Below, piece by piece: positions 29,306 to 39,822 of a DNA stretch of 64,000 bases. Positions within the stretch are counted from its first letter, which is position 1; each line of letters starts with the position of its first letter. Both the position numbers and the translations under genes were made by a program. The notes beneath the pieces were generated by a model, which saw nothing but the letters and a program-made list of their open reading frames with translations, did no database searches and had not been told where the DNA came from. The DNA lies in the NCBI GenBank assembly GCA_019448385.1, contig JAGTXO010000010.1, positions 868,001 through 932,000 of the forward strand. Direction: 5' to 3'. The stretch is from Diacronema lutheri (taxonomy: Eukaryota > Haptophyta > Pavlovophyceae > Pavlovales > Pavlovaceae).

Positions 29306-32168
29306 CTACTGCCGGCCGAGCATCGCGCCAAACGTTGCGTACTCGATGCGGTCGTCGGAGCGCGCCGAGTGCTTCTTGAGCGCGCGCATGAGGAGGGCAA
29401 ACTCCTTCTCGCTCACGCGGATGTTGTGGCGCTCGAGCGTCGCGCGGAACTCGGCCGGGCCGAGCGAGCCTGTGCGGCGCGCGCGGACGGGCGCAGCGCA
29501 GCACGTCGCGTCAGCTGTGCCGAGCGTGGCACCTCGCCCACACCACGTCGGCCGCACCGAGAAGCTGCGCGCACCGGAGCGGCTCGTGTCCATCTCGCGG
29601 AAGATGACGGCGAGGCGCGAGCCGCGGTCGGCGAATGCGGTGCGCAGCCTCGCGAGCAGGGCGTCGACCGCCTTGCCGTCGGCGGCGTCAAGCTCGACGC
29701 GCGCGTACGTGCGCAGCAGCGCGCCCGTGCCCAGCTCGTGGCGCGGCGGCGCCGTGACCGGCCGCGCGGGCGCGCCGGTGCTGCCAAACGTGAAGTCCTT
29801 TGGGATGACCGCCTCGCAGAACGAGTCGAAGGAGATGGAGCCGTCGCCGCTCTTGTCGAAGCGGTGCATGAGCGCCGCGACCTCCTGCGCGGCGCCACCC
29901 ACCGCGCGGCCGGCCGCGGCTCGCGCACGCGCGCAGGCGTGAGCGCGCGCTCGCGGAGCGCGCACGGGCGACGCGGCGCGCGCGCACCTCCGCGTTGAGC
30001 TCAAAGTGCAGCTCGGAGAGCAGCGTCGCAAACTCGGAGAGCGTGATCCGGCCGTCCGCATTCCGGTCGATCCGGCGGAAGACCGTCCGGATCTGCGCGG
30101 ACCGAGCGAGCAGCACGTCGCGCAGCTGCGCCTCGAGCCGATCGACGCGCGCGACGTCCACCGCCGTGCCGCCCGCGCGCGCCGCCGCGTCGGTCGCCTC
30201 CGCGAGCGCCGTCGCCGCGGCGTCGGCGTCGGCCGCGGCGTGCGCCGCCGCCGCCGCGTCCGCGTCCGCGCGTCGCTGTCGGTCGAGCTCGGCGGCATGC
30301 TCAGCCAGGTAGCGCGCGCTGAAGGCGTCCGCGCTGTGCAGCACGAGCTTACGACCAAAGAGGTCGAGCTCTGCGCCGGGCGTCAGGTCGTGCGCCGAGT
30401 AGTGCGCGCCGCCCGCACGGCCCGACGAGGCCACCGCAGCCGCGCGGCCGGCGTGGGCGCGTGGGAGCGGCACGCGCGTGCGCTCGAGGAAGAGGCCGCC
30501 GACGTGGCCCGAGTTGGGCTCGCGCGCCTCGAAGACGGAGAGCGTGCCGTCCTCGAGGAAGAAGGAGACAACGAAGCGGCGGCTCTCGTCGTCGACGCTC
30601 GCGTGCGCGAGCGACGCGTTGAAACGGAGCGCGCGGCCGGCGGTCGAGTGCGTGCCGACGTCCGTCGACCCCGGCTGTGCGGCGTGCTTGGGTCGAAAAA
30701 TGTCACGCCGGGGCTGCGCGCGCGGGACGAGCCCGCCACGCACGGACGCGAGAGAGTCCTCCTCCGAGCCGAAGCCCGAGTGCGGCGGCATCGCGCGCGC
30801 CGGCGTTGGCGCGTCGCCCGCGAGCACGCGCGCTGTGACCGCGCGGCCGAGTGGCGTGCCGTTCGCCTCCGCCCACGCGCGCGTCGCCGCGTCCGCATCG
30901 TGCACGGTGCACTTGCGCCCAAAGACGTCGACGACGGCGCCGATTTGCAGGTCGGCGGGCGAGAGCGTGCGCGCCTCGCTCGGCACGCCAAACGACGCGG
31001 CCGACGCCTGCGTGTACTTGAGCGGGATGCGCGTGCGGCCGACGACAAACGGGAGCGTGTCAAAGCCGCGCCGCGCGCGCGCGTGCGACGCGCGGTCCTC
31101 GTGCAGCTCGGCGGTGCCGTCGGCGAGGAAGTAGCGCAGCTCAAGCTGGCGCTGGCAATTGTGCGGCGGGCCCTCGTCCCACACCAAATAGTAGCGAAGC
31201 ACGACCCGGTCGTACTCCAAGAAGCGCTGCAGCGCGGTCAGTTCGGCGGCCGCGGCCGGCGCGCCCGCGCCTGCGCCCGCGCCCCCGCGCGGTGGCGTGA
31301 TCTCGTCGTGCGCATCGTGCGTGGCGGGACGGCCGGGCGGCCACGCCTGGCTGGCGGACGGGTCGGGCGGCACGGCCGAATCAGGCGGCACGTGCACGCC
31401 GCGCGCGCTGAGGAAGGCGCGCGTGAACGCGTCGGCGGATGTGAGCGTGATGCGGCGGCCGTAACAGTCGAGCGTCTCGCCCACGTTGAGGTCGCGCAGC
31501 TCGTAAAAGCCGCCGGACGGCGAGCGGATGCGGTGGCGCTTGAGGAGCACGCCCTGCGGCATGCCCGAATTCTCCTTGGGCCGCTCGTACACGAGCGCCG
31601 TGCCGTCGCCCACGTGGTAGACGAGCGCGCACGCGCGCACGCGCTCGTAGCCGCTCGGCTCGCCCGCGTCGACATATTCGCGGAAGAAACCGCCGAACGA
31701 GAGCGTCGCGTCGTGCGCGTCGCGCGCCCAACGTGGTGGCTCGGGGAGCAGCTCCTCGACTTGGAAGGCGCGCGCGCGCGCCACCTCGTTCGCCGTCCAG
31801 CCGCCCGGCACGCCGAGCTCGGCGGACGCGAGCGAGCGCTCGCGCTCGCGCTCGCGCTCCACCATCGCCACCGGCGCGGGCGGCGGGGCGTAGGCGCGCA
31901 CAGGCGCGGCGGCGTACGCGGGTGTCGACGTGCCGATTGCCCAGCCCACGCGCCGGTCCAGCCGCGCCGCCGCGCCCGCCGTCGCTGGCCGCGCGCCGGA
32001 GGCCGCATCGTGCGCGCTCGGCACGATCGGTGCGCCTGGCGGGCGCTGGACAAAGGAGCTGCCCTGGCGCACGTTGCAGAGCTGCTGCTTGTGAAAGTTC
32101 TCGCGCGTGAAGTCTGGCCGCGGGTAGCCCGGCAGGAACGGGATCTGCACCCCCGCGTGCCCCGGCAT
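29306..32168 (-). CDS. EFHC1/Rib72-like axonemal protein with three DM10 domains, three exons
   Basis: Exons 32168-29988, 29884-29575 and 29469-29306 give 884 residues; both introns start GTGCGCG and are 103-105 bp. It begins like EFHC proteins (VQIPFLPGYPRPDFTRENFH). Three DM10 domains follow, each ending with a DLFGRK-type signature: LDCYGRRITLTSADAFT, VVDVFGRKCTVHDADAAT and ELDLFGRKLVLHSADAFS. The C-terminus has EF-hand-like segments, including RRIDRNADGRITLSEF, HRFDKSGDGSISFDSF and, formed only after splicing, DTSRSGSLGPAEF. Rib72/EFHC1 lies inside doublet microtubules of motile cilia, so the cell builds a flagellum. It may bind Ca. Confidence 0.9.
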
Positions 32169-32282
32169 CTCCACGGGGCAGCGCCTCTGCAACTTGAATG
32201 CCGTCTCCCGCGCTCAAACGGTCGGACGCTCGTGGCAAAAATGAAAAATCAGTGAAAAATGATAACACACAAGCGGGGAAGG
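32169..32282. promoter_or_regulatory. 114-bp divergent promoter region
   Basis: Between the EFHC1-like and PhyH-like starts. It contains three GAAAAAT-type repeats (AAAAATGAAAAATCAG then GTGAAAAATGA, 32237-32261), conspicuously AT-rich in this genome. Confidence 0.4.
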
Positions 32283-33587
32283 ATGGCGGACGTCCCTCCG
32301 GCGGACGTCGTCGACGGTGTGCGCGAGCGCGCGTCGGTGGTGCTCTCGGAGCTTGCGGCACGTGGCGCGCAGCTCGACGCATCGGGCGAGCCACGTACGT
32401 CGTGGGTGGACGGCGGCCAGTATGACCCCCGCCGCGCGGACGCGAGAAAGGCGGCGTTTGACAGGGACGGCTTCCTCGTCGTGCCGCGCTTTGCCGACGC
32501 GGCCACGGTCGCGCGAATGCGCGCGGAGATGGACGCGCTCGCGGACACGTGGGAACCTGGCGTGTCGGTTGTCCGCTTCAGCACCGACGCGAGCCAGCTG
32601 CAGCACCAAGCGCGCTCGGATTACTTCCTCGACTCTGCCGACCGCGTCCACTTTTTCGCCGAGCCCGGCGCGCTCGATCCGGCGAGCGGTGAATTGCGCG
32701 TGCCCAAGGCGCTTGCGCTCAACAAGGCGGGTCACGGGCTGCACGTTGATTCGGCCTCCGCTTTTGGCGCCTACGCGCGCTCGGAGCCGCTCGCCGAGCT
32801 CGTCGCTGCGCTCGGATGGCGCGACCCTGTCCTGCCGCAGTCCATGTGCGCGCCGTGCGCGTGCGGGACACTGCGGGGCAGCCGCGCGCGCGCCGCGCCG
32901 CCATCATCCGGCGTAGGGACCAGACGGACGCCGCCCCTGCGCGATGGCCCATGCGCGCTGGATCGCAGGTACATTTTCAAGCAGCCGAGGCACGGGGGCG
33001 AGGTCACGTCGCACCAGGATTCGACGTTTCTGCACACCGAGCCGCGCCAGAGCTGCCTTGGGCTGTGGCTCGCGCTCGACGACGCGACGCTCACCAACGG
33101 CTGCCTGTGGGTGCGGCCTGGCTCGCACGTCGAGCCGCTCCGCCGACGCTTTGAGCGCAACAGCCGCCACTTCGGCGACGCGGCGGCGGGCGTACCGCCC
33201 GATCCGAGCGCGCCGCAAATGGTCTTCAAGGAGCTCGCGCCGCCCGCGGGCGCCGAGCACGGGGCAGGCGCGCGCTGGGAGGGCGCGCTGCCCGACGGCT
33301 CGTGGCCGCTGCCCTGCGCCGGCCTTTTTGCCGCCGGCTTTGCGCCCGTCGAGGTGCGTGCGGGTGACCTGGTCTGCTTCCCGGGCCTGCTCGACCACCT
33401 CTCGCTGCCAAACCACTCCGCGGCCGCGCGGCACACGTTCCAGCTCCACCTCGTTGAGGGCCCCGGCGCGGGCGTGCGCTGGTCCAAGAGCAACTGGCTG
33501 CAGTACCCGCCGGGCGTCGGCTTCCCCCACGTCCCGCGCCCGGCGTGCCAAACGCCACAGGGCGGGAGACCGCGCGAAGAGGTTTAA
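32283..33587 (+). CDS. Phytanoyl-CoA dioxygenase family protein (PHYHD1-like), two exons
   Basis: Exons 32283-32845 and 32969-33587 give 393 residues. The 123-bp intron is a multiple of three without stops, so the frame looks open through it. Splicing restores QSMYIFKQPRHGGEV, as in PHYHD1. Fe(II)/2-oxoglutarate ligands are visible: HQD in SHQDSTFLHTEP, and the distal His/Arg in DHLSLPNHSAAARHTFQLH. LWLALDDATLTNGCLWVRPG is the typical core strand pair. The family hydroxylates acyl-CoAs or other small substrates; the substrate here is unknown. The C-terminus extends about 25 residues beyond the usual end. A region of about 60 residues before DLVCFPGLLDH is longer than in animals. Confidence 0.88.
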   Translation: MADVPPADVVDGVRERASVVLSELAARGAQLDASGEPRTSWVDGGQYDPRRADARKAAFDRDGFLVVPRFADAATVARMRAEMDALADTWEPGVSVVRFSTDASQLQHQARSDYFLDSADRVHFFAEPGALDPASGELRVPKALALNKAGHGLHVDSASAFGAYARSEPLAELVAALGWRDPVLPQSMCAPCACGTLRGSRARAAPPSSGVGTRRTPPLRDGPCALDRRYIFKQPRHGGEVTSHQDSTFLHTEPRQSCLGLWLALDDATLTNGCLWVRPGSHVEPLRRRFERNSRHFGDAAAGVPPDPSAPQMVFKELAPPAGAEHGAGARWEGALPDGSWPLPCAGLFAAGFAPVEVRAGDLVCFPGLLDHLSLPNHSAAARHTFQLHLVEGPGAGVRWSKSNWLQYPPGVGFPHVPRPACQTPQGGRPREEV

Positions 33588-33640
33588 AAAGAGGCCGTGC
33601 GCCCGCGCATGCCATGCGGCTCCCGCGGCGCTCGTCGTAA

Positions 33641-33727
33641 AGCGCCGCACGCACTACGACGCGTGCGCCCGCGATTACAAGATGCTCTCGGGCGGGGGTG
33701 GTGCGTGCGGCGCTCGCGTCGTAGTGC
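33641..33727. repeat. Two interleaved inverted repeats in a convergent 3' spacer
   Basis: AGCGCCGCACGCAC (33641-33654) is the exact complement of 33701-33714, and GCACTACGACGCG (33651-33663) is the exact complement of 33715-33727. Because the order is A-B...A'-B', the two stems cross rather than nest and compete for the shared GCAC. It lies between the stops of the PhyH-like and CYP38-like genes, so both 3' UTRs may include it. Confidence 0.7.
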
Positions 33728-33732
33728 ACGCC

Positions 33733-35575
33733 TCACGACGAGCCCCTTTCAAGCGGCAGCTCGCTCGAGATGGTGTTCTCCTCGGCCGTGTCGAGGTACT
33801 CGCCCGAGAGCATGTTGTAGTCGCGCAGCGAGTTTGTGCGCACGCGCTTGGCGTACTGCGGGTTTGGACCGGGCCGTTTGAGCAGCTTGGCGCCGCGCTT
33901 GTCGAGGCGCACCTCCTCGAGCACGTCGCCAGCGCGGAGCGAGAGGAGGCGCGCATACCCGCCAACGACGATGCCAAAGGCCGAGTAGCGCCCGTTGAGC
34001 CGCCGGCCATCGCGCTCAGGGTTTGCGAGCCAGAAGAACTGCGACGACGCGTCGTCCGGCCTGCCCGGCGGGTGGAACAGGCCGAGCACGCCGCCAACCT
34101 CGAATGGGAGCGCGGGCGGGCCGGAGAGGCGGATCGGCGGGAGCAGCTGCGGCGAGCTCTCCGTGCCCGGCGCGCTGCTGATGTTCGCGCTCGCGTTCTG
34201 CGCCTGCGCCTCGCGCAGCGCGCCCCACGCGCGCTGGATCGCCGCGTCGGTCGCCTGCTCGTCGTCCTGCTCCGCCTCCTCCTCCTCGACGTACACGGGC
34301 TCGGACGCCTGCGCGCCCTTGTACTCGAGCGGGATCGCGCGGTAGTCGCCCGTGTACGGGTTGACGAAGCCCGTCACGTTTGCCGAGACGGAGCCGCAGC
34401 CGAGTGCGTTCTTGCCGACCGTCGATTTGTTCGCCTGCAGGCCGAGGCCGTCGTACAGCGGCAAGCCGTCGTAGAAGCCGCGCAACGCGAGATCGGCAAA
34501 GTTGCCCGCGGAGATGGGCGCCGAATACCCGTCGAGGATCACGTGCACGCGTACCGGCTCCGTGTTGTTGTCCGCCTCCGCGAGGCTGCCAACTCTTCGG
34601 AAGACGAGCGTCGCGTCAGCTGCGCGGCGCATTGCGGCGCGGCGCGGCGCGAGGGCAGGGCGCGCTCAGCCCTCGCGCCGCTCAGCGAGGTGGCGCTTAG
34701 CGATGTGACGCTTCGCGCGCGCGCGTGCCCGCTAGCAGACACGCGCGTCCTGCCGCCCGCCCTCGGCGGGGCTGGCGCGGCGCACGCGCGCGCTCTGGCC
34801 GGCGCGGACCTCTGCCGAGGAGCCTGGGCAGGGTCTCAAACCGACCTCCGCGCGGGACCGAGTAGGGGAAGCGGCCGACAGTGAAGCGCGCGAGCGCCTC
34901 GAGGGTAAGCGCAAGTGCCAGGACCTCCTCCTGCACGCGCGTCGTGTTCCGCGCGGCGATCGCGCTGTCCAGCTCGTCGAGCGAGCCGCGCATCGCTGCG
35001 ATGGCCCGGTCGGTCGGCCGCGCGAGGTCGTCCGTCACAAACAGCCGGAGGAGCGGCGGGCTCGCGGCGAGGGTCTCGCGCACGCCGGCGACGGCGCGCT
35101 CAATGCCCGCCCAAAAACGTGGGCTCGACGCGAGCGTCTCGACCGTCTCGGCCGGCAGCTGCCGGATGATGTCGAGCCGGAGTACGTCCTGCGTGAGCGT
35201 GTTGATCGGCGGGCACGTCGTCGGCACGCTGCGCAGCGCAAGCACCTCGGGCGTCAACGGTGGCTGGGAAGGGAGCATGCCAAAATATTCGGGCACATCG
35301 GGGATGAGCGCCGTTGATGCGCGCCCACGCGTCGGGCTGTTCCGCCTGAAGAGGCGGTTGATGAGCGAGTCCGACAGGACCACGGACGATGCGAGCGCAC
35401 CAACGAGTTCGCGGCGCGCAATTTCAAAGCCGCCGCTGTCCATGCCGATGCGCGCCGAAGCCGCATCAATGCCGCGCCGCGCGAGGGCGAAGTGGCTCGC
35501 GCGCGGTCCCGCCACCGCGTGCGGCGCCCTCGAGAATCCGAGGACAAACGCCGCGAGCAGCACGCCGGCCGCCAT
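33733..35575 (-). CDS. CYP38/TLP40-like thylakoid-lumen cyclophilin, two exons
   Basis: Exons 35575-34810 and 34619-33733 (intron 34620-34809, phase 1) give 550 residues. The N-terminus starts with a signal-like helix (MAAGVLLAAFVLGFSRAPHA) and a basic stretch, then a twin-arginine-like ARRELVGALASSVVLS before the mature start. That is the arrangement expected for import into a complex plastid and then the lumen. The helical middle (LTQDVLRLDIIRQLPAETVE; TRVQEEVLALALTLEALARF) matches CYP38's N-terminal bundle. The cyclophilin domain begins at GYSAPISAGNFADLALRGFY. Catalytic residues appear poorly conserved, as in CYP38, which acts in photosystem II assembly and has little isomerase activity. 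An acidic insert (VYVEEEEAEQDDEQ) sits in the domain. Confidence 0.82.
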
Positions 35576-35879
35576 CGCGAATCACAAAATTTAATTGCCC
35601 GATATTCCCGTATGGGGAGGGGAACTGCAGGCTGGCGGAGGCGCGTCGCACACGCGTCGCACGCGCGTCGCGCGTCTCGACGGCTGCCTCGAGGCGCGCG
35701 CCGAGCCGCGCGGCTGTGTCTCGCTTCGTGGGCGAGCGTGCACGCGGCGGCGCGGCCGGCGCTCAGCTCGGGCAGGCTCGCTGCGAGCAGCCCGTCGACC
35801 CACGCGCCGCGCGCTACGCGGCCCACGCTTCGTGCGACGCGCACAAGTGGGGGCGCAGATCGACGGCGAGCAGCCGCTT
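35576..35879. other. Spacer upstream of the CYP38-like gene
   Basis: About 300 bp. An AT-rich patch at 35580-35595 (CACAAAATTTAATTGCC) just upstream of the start is the likely promoter core; nothing else was recognised. Confidence 0.4.
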
Positions 35880-37855
35880 TCACACGCACATGAATGGCTT
35901 CAGCGCGCCGTCACTGATGCATGCGCCCACCGACGCCGACGGTTTGAGCGTGGCGGGCGCTTGCCGCTCGACGGCACCCGTGGTGTTGGCGGTGCGCCCC
36001 AGCCAGGCCGCCGGAGCGAGCGTTGAGCGTGCCGGCGTGGCGTCGCTGGCAGCCGACCGTGTGCGTGCAGCGCGCGAGCCGAGCGTTGCGCACGCCGCGC
36101 GCGTGCGCCCGCACGCGTTGCCCACCTTGGCGTCGTTGGCGTCGGCTTCGGTGGAGGCAGGGCATGGCTCGGCTTCGGGCGGACACACGGGCTGGGCATG
36201 CGCGGCCTTGCGCGGCAATGGCGCGAGCGCACGCGCGTCGGAGCCGTCGGCAAGGTCGTCGTTGTCGTTCTCGTCGCACGACGAGCTCTCGGTCAATGGC
36301 GCGGACAAGCGGCGGCAAGCGGCCGGTCGACGCGCTTGCCAGGGCTGCACGCGCTTGGCCGCCGCCGGCTGCGCCGTCGCCTTGCGCTTGGTGCCAACCG
36401 CCGCGCCGCCGTTCGGCGCGTCCGCGCCGAGCTTGCGAATGGAGGGCGTGTCGCCGCGGCCCAGCGCACCCCACTCGACATTCGAACGCGGGTTGCACTC
36501 GGCTCGCATCGCGGCGGCGCAGCGGGCGCGCATCTCACGTAGCGCGAGAGCTCTCCGCCGCGGCCCGCCAGCCTGCAGTGGAGCGCCGCTTAAGTGCCCG
36601 TGCTCGCCGGCCGCTTGAGCGCGCTTTCCGACGCGCCCTTGCACTTGCCGTCGACCCCGCCCATGGCAGCGCTCGCGTGCTGCGCGAGGACGTGCGCGCC
36701 GAGCGTGACAGAGAGTGCAGTTGGTGCAACGCCCGTCGCCGAGAAGATTGCCGATGCGGCTTTCGGGGCCTTGGGCTGCGTGTGCCCTTGTACTCAACCG
36801 TGACGGGCACGACGCGCGCACCGCCGCGCAGCGCGCGCTCGGCGTCGGCGGGCGCGCAGATCTTGCCGCGCGCGCCCACGCCGAGGCGTGCGCAGCCGTC
36901 TCCGACGCGGCAGCCCGGCTCGGAAGACGAGGATGGCGAGGCAGCCCTCGGGCTTGACCGGCCCGTTGACGCCGTCCTTCAAGAAAATGCACTGCTTGTT
37001 CGCCGCGCCGCTCTGTACCTTTGCGGCCGCCTCGTCGTTTGACGCGCTGCGCGAAGAGCGCGCCCTCAATCTCAGTCAGCATCGAGGGCCTCGTCGGACA
37101 CGGCCGCCGCTCGCGCGTACCGCGCGTCGGCGCGCGCCGACTCGGCGATGAGCTAGTCGAGGCCAGCGACCTGCTCCGGCCGCACAGTGCGCCGGAACCG
37201 CGCTCGCTCTGCCTCGAGGCGAGCCACGACCTTGTCCCGCGCACGGCCTCAAGCTCGTGGAACGAGATGCTCTTCCGCGTGCCACCCCACGCCGAGCCCG
37301 CGCGGATCCGGTGCCGGCCCATGCGCGCAGACTTGGGCACGTCGAGCCGCTTCTCGCCCCGACTCGTCACGACACACGCCGTCGACGCGCACGGCGACGC
37401 GCGCCGCGCGCGCGGGCGCTGCGAGCGGGTTGCGCCGGAAGAGCGCGGCCGAGCCGGCGGGCGCATCGAGGTTGATGTCAAAGTCGGGCGGCACCCACGG
37501 CAGTATGTCGTCGCACGGCGAGACAATCAACACCGCGCAGCCCATGCCGACGCACGAACCGCCCCGCCGCCGACGGCTGTCTTCCACTCTCTGAGCCGCT
37601 CGGCGCGCAATGCGCGTCCGCCGGCCTGCACGCGATGCTCCCGGCCCGCTGCTCCCGACAGCCTCGGGCTCGCCAAAGAGCGCTCGAGCAAGCCACGTCT
37701 CGCCGGTGCCCGTCGCGCCGCAGATGAAGAGAATGCCAGCAAAGTCGGGCGGTGCAAGGCGCAAAGCCGTCGGGCAGCGCCACGCGCTTGCCGCCCGGCA
37801 GCTCGACGCTGCGCGCCATCGTCACGACTGAGCTCGGCATGGTTTGCGCGCGAAA
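35880..37855 (-). pseudogene. Decayed gene with P-loop remnant and coiled coil, coding sense scattered over frames
   Basis: Protein-like segments appear in succession on the minus strand but in changing frames with no splice signals at the switches. In order they are: MARSVELPGGKRVALPDG, a Walker-A-like ICGATGTGETWLARAL in which the usual Lys is Glu, VLIVSPCDDILPWVPPDF, a basic stretch (KSARMGRHRIRAG), a coiled-coil-like VARLEAERARFRRTVRP, CIFLKDGVNGPVKPEGCLAI, and a last low-complexity part with the nuclear-signal-like GTKRKATA. Loss of the P-loop lysine and at least four frame changes suggest a dead ATPase-like gene; sequencing error in GC-rich DNA is the alternative. I cannot name the family. 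The downstream part (35880-36540) is a long open frame of unremarkable disordered sequence. Confidence 0.45.
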
Positions 37856-38065
37856 ACCGAGCGGACAGTGACGCCAGGGCACGGGGAACAAGACAAGTGG
37901 CACACCGCACGGCCTTGTCTGCGAGGCGCTGCGACATCGCACACGCCTGAAAACGAGCTTCGTTCCCATCAGGCGCCCACGCTCACAACCTGCCTTGACG
38001 TCATCTCACGCGCGCTTCTTTCGCTCACAACTTGCGCACCGGGTCAAGGCAAACTGTCATCGACG

Positions 38066-38797
38066 TCATCTCACGCGCGTCTTCGTGTTGCCACGCGCCA
38101 CCCCCGCGCGCGATGTTGGCCGTCCAGCGTCGGCGTGACTCGACATGGGCGTCACGCCCGGCAGCGTGTGGGGCACGCCCACCGGAATGCGCGACACTGA
38201 GAGGATGAGCGCGCGCACCCACTTCTCACATGTCGCCTCGTCGGGCGCGCGGAAGAGGCGGTCGCGCTGCCCGTCGCCCATCCCAACGGCAAAGACGGCC
38301 GGATTGACTGCGTCGCGGTGCACCTGCGCCACCGCGCGCGGGCCGGTCGTGGGCGCGCATGTGAGACGGGCGCCACGCAGCGCTCGAGCCGCGCCCGAGC
38401 GGCTCGCGCCGCCTGGCGGCGTGCGCGCCGGGCCCACGCAGTGCGAAGCGCGCACGCTTTCAATGCGATTGGCGTCGATGACAAACTCGGCGCGCCCCAC
38501 CTTCCTCGACATGCCGAAGAAGCGCATCTTGAAGACGATCAAGTGCTGGCCGACAATCGCGAGGAATCGCCTCTGCTCGACCTCGATCCCGGCTGGGACG
38601 CCGTCGATGGTGCGCCAGCGCGCCGGCAGGTTGGTACGCAGCATGATTTCGCCACGCATCTTTTGCACCATCGTGTCTTTGCGCACGAGGCGCCCCCGGG
38701 CCAACGCCTGCACCCTCGTTGCCGCCTCCTCCTTGATCGCGTCCACGGACTGCGCGCCGACATCGATGTCGTGGTTGCTGCTGTGGTCCTGGCCCAT
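38066..38797 (-). CDS. IQ-motif plus PH-domain protein, probably N-myristoylated, two exons
   Basis: Exons 38797-38456 and 38323-38066 give 199 residues; the 132-bp intron (GTGCGC...GCGCAG, containing CTCAC) is stop-free and a multiple of three. The start MGQDHSSN fits the MGxxxS N-myristoylation pattern. An IQ motif (ATRVQALARGRLVRK, residues about 27-41) suggests calmodulin binding. It is followed by a PH-like fold: RRFLAIVGQHLIVFKMRFFG, FVIDANRIESV, VFAVGMGDGQRDRLFRA and the closing helix ATCEKWVRALILS with the conserved Trp. It is probably a Ca-responsive membrane-attached adaptor. A similar layout is common in protists; no named orthologue is recognised. The ATG at 38797 replaces an upstream non-ATG start. 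Confidence 0.7.
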   Translation of the reverse strand: MGQDHSSNHDIDVGAQSVDAIKEEAATRVQALARGRLVRKDTMVQKMRGEIMLRTNLPARWRTIDGVPAGIEVEQRRFLAIVGQHLIVFKMRFFGMSRKVGRAEFVIDANRIESVRASHCVGPARTPPGGASRSGAARALRGARLTCAPTTGPRAVAQVHRDAVNPAVFAVGMGDGQRDRLFRAPDEATCEKWVRALILSVSRIPVGVPHTLPGVTPMSSHADAGRPTSRAGVARGNTKTRVR

Positions 38798-38922
38798 GGC
38801 CACTGACCTACCCACCAAGCCGGACCGTTTTCATTACGACGTCGTACCTCCATTATTTATTTCTCGAATCTGCATGGCGAGTTGAGGGCGGGTGCGACAG
38901 TGGTCGCAAAATTGATCCCTGG

Positions 38923-39822
38923 CTAGCGCCGCGCGCATGCGATGCCCACGAGCGCGCCGAGTGCGCACCCGGCCGCGAGCGCGAGCGCGAGCTGCGCGCG
39001 CACGCCCACCGAGTGACTCCCCGCGGCAGCCACCTCCTCGCCGGCGCACCAGCGCGCGACCTTCTCGTGCGCGCGGATGTCCCGGCCGTACGCGGCTGCG
39101 TCCCACCTGCGTCGGGCCGAGGGGAGGCGCGAAACGGCACGCGCACGCGCGCTGGCTCGTCGCGCGCTACGGCTGGGCGACACGCGCGCGCGGCCAAGCG
39201 GCGCTGCCGCGGCGCACGGGAAGCAGCTCCACTTGTCCGGAATGTCCGCGCCCACGAACATTTTGACCCCGGCCGGCAGCACGCCCTTCTTGGGCTTGAG
39301 CTTGTTGAAGACGCAGAACGTCGCGACTTCGGCGGGCGCGTTGCTTTTCATCAGCTCCTCAATGCAGTATTGCAGCGTCGCGCGCGTGTCGTCCACCTCG
39401 TCGACGACGAGAACGCGCCGGCCGCACACGAGCTTGCCCACGCCCGACGTCTCGTCGAACCATTGCTTCTTGATCACCTGCACGTTGGCCGTCTTTGTCG
39501 CGTCGTCGTAGAGCTCGAGGCTCACGGCGAGGATGGGAACCTTGAGCTCGGTGCGCAGCATGCGAGCGGGGATGAAGCCACCGCCGCCGATTGCGACCAT
39601 CACGTCCTGCAGCGCCGGGCGGCGGGCCGTCGCACGTGAGCGCGCGCGAGCGCGCGCGCCGCGCGCGCCGCGCGCGCGCCGGGCGCGAACCGGTTTGAAC
39701 GCTTGGATGGCGGGCGCGGCGGAGGATACAGCCTCGTGGACTTGAGCGTACGAGAAGTACGTCTTCCCGTCCGCCGCGATCGCGCGCGCGCCCTTGTGCG
39801 CCGGGTCCTGCTTCGCGGCCAT
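38923..39822 (-). CDS. Hpt1/Xpt1-like purine phosphoribosyltransferase with C-terminal hydrophobic helix, three exons
   Basis: Exons 39822-39691, 39606-39218 and 39106-38923 (introns GTTCGC...TGCAG and GTGCGC...GCAG, phases 0 and 2) give 234 residues. The PRPP loop is [20 protein letters not shown], the variant found in yeast Hpt1/Xpt1 hypoxanthine and xanthine phosphoribosyltransferases. [17 protein letters not shown] is the preceding strand-loop, and [12 protein letters not shown] closes the fold. They salvage purine bases to nucleotides. Unusually, the last 25 residues are a hydrophobic helix ([20 protein letters not shown]) followed by RR, like a tail anchor. That would put a normally soluble enzyme on a membrane, perhaps ER, mitochondrial outer or peroxisomal. 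Confidence 0.8.
   Translation of the reverse strand: MAAKQDPAHKGARAIAADGKTYFSYAQVHEAVSSAAPAIQAFKPVRARRARGARGARARARSRATARRPALQDVMVAIGGGGFIPARMLRTELKVPILAVSLELYDDATKTANVQVIKKQWFDETSGVGKLVCGRRVLVVDEVDDTRATLQYCIEELMKSNAPAEVATFCVFNKLKPKKGVLPAGVKMFVGADIPDKWSCFPCAAAAPLGRARVSPSRSARRASARARAVSRLPSARRRWDAAAYGRDIRAHEKVARWCAGEEVAAAGSHSVGVRAQLALALAAGCALGALVGIACARR

Noticed and set aside
36794-37069. Segment KQCIFLKDGVNGPVKPEGCL treated as its own small gene
   Set aside because: It is one piece of the scattered coding region at 35.9-37.9 kb and has no start or end of its own.
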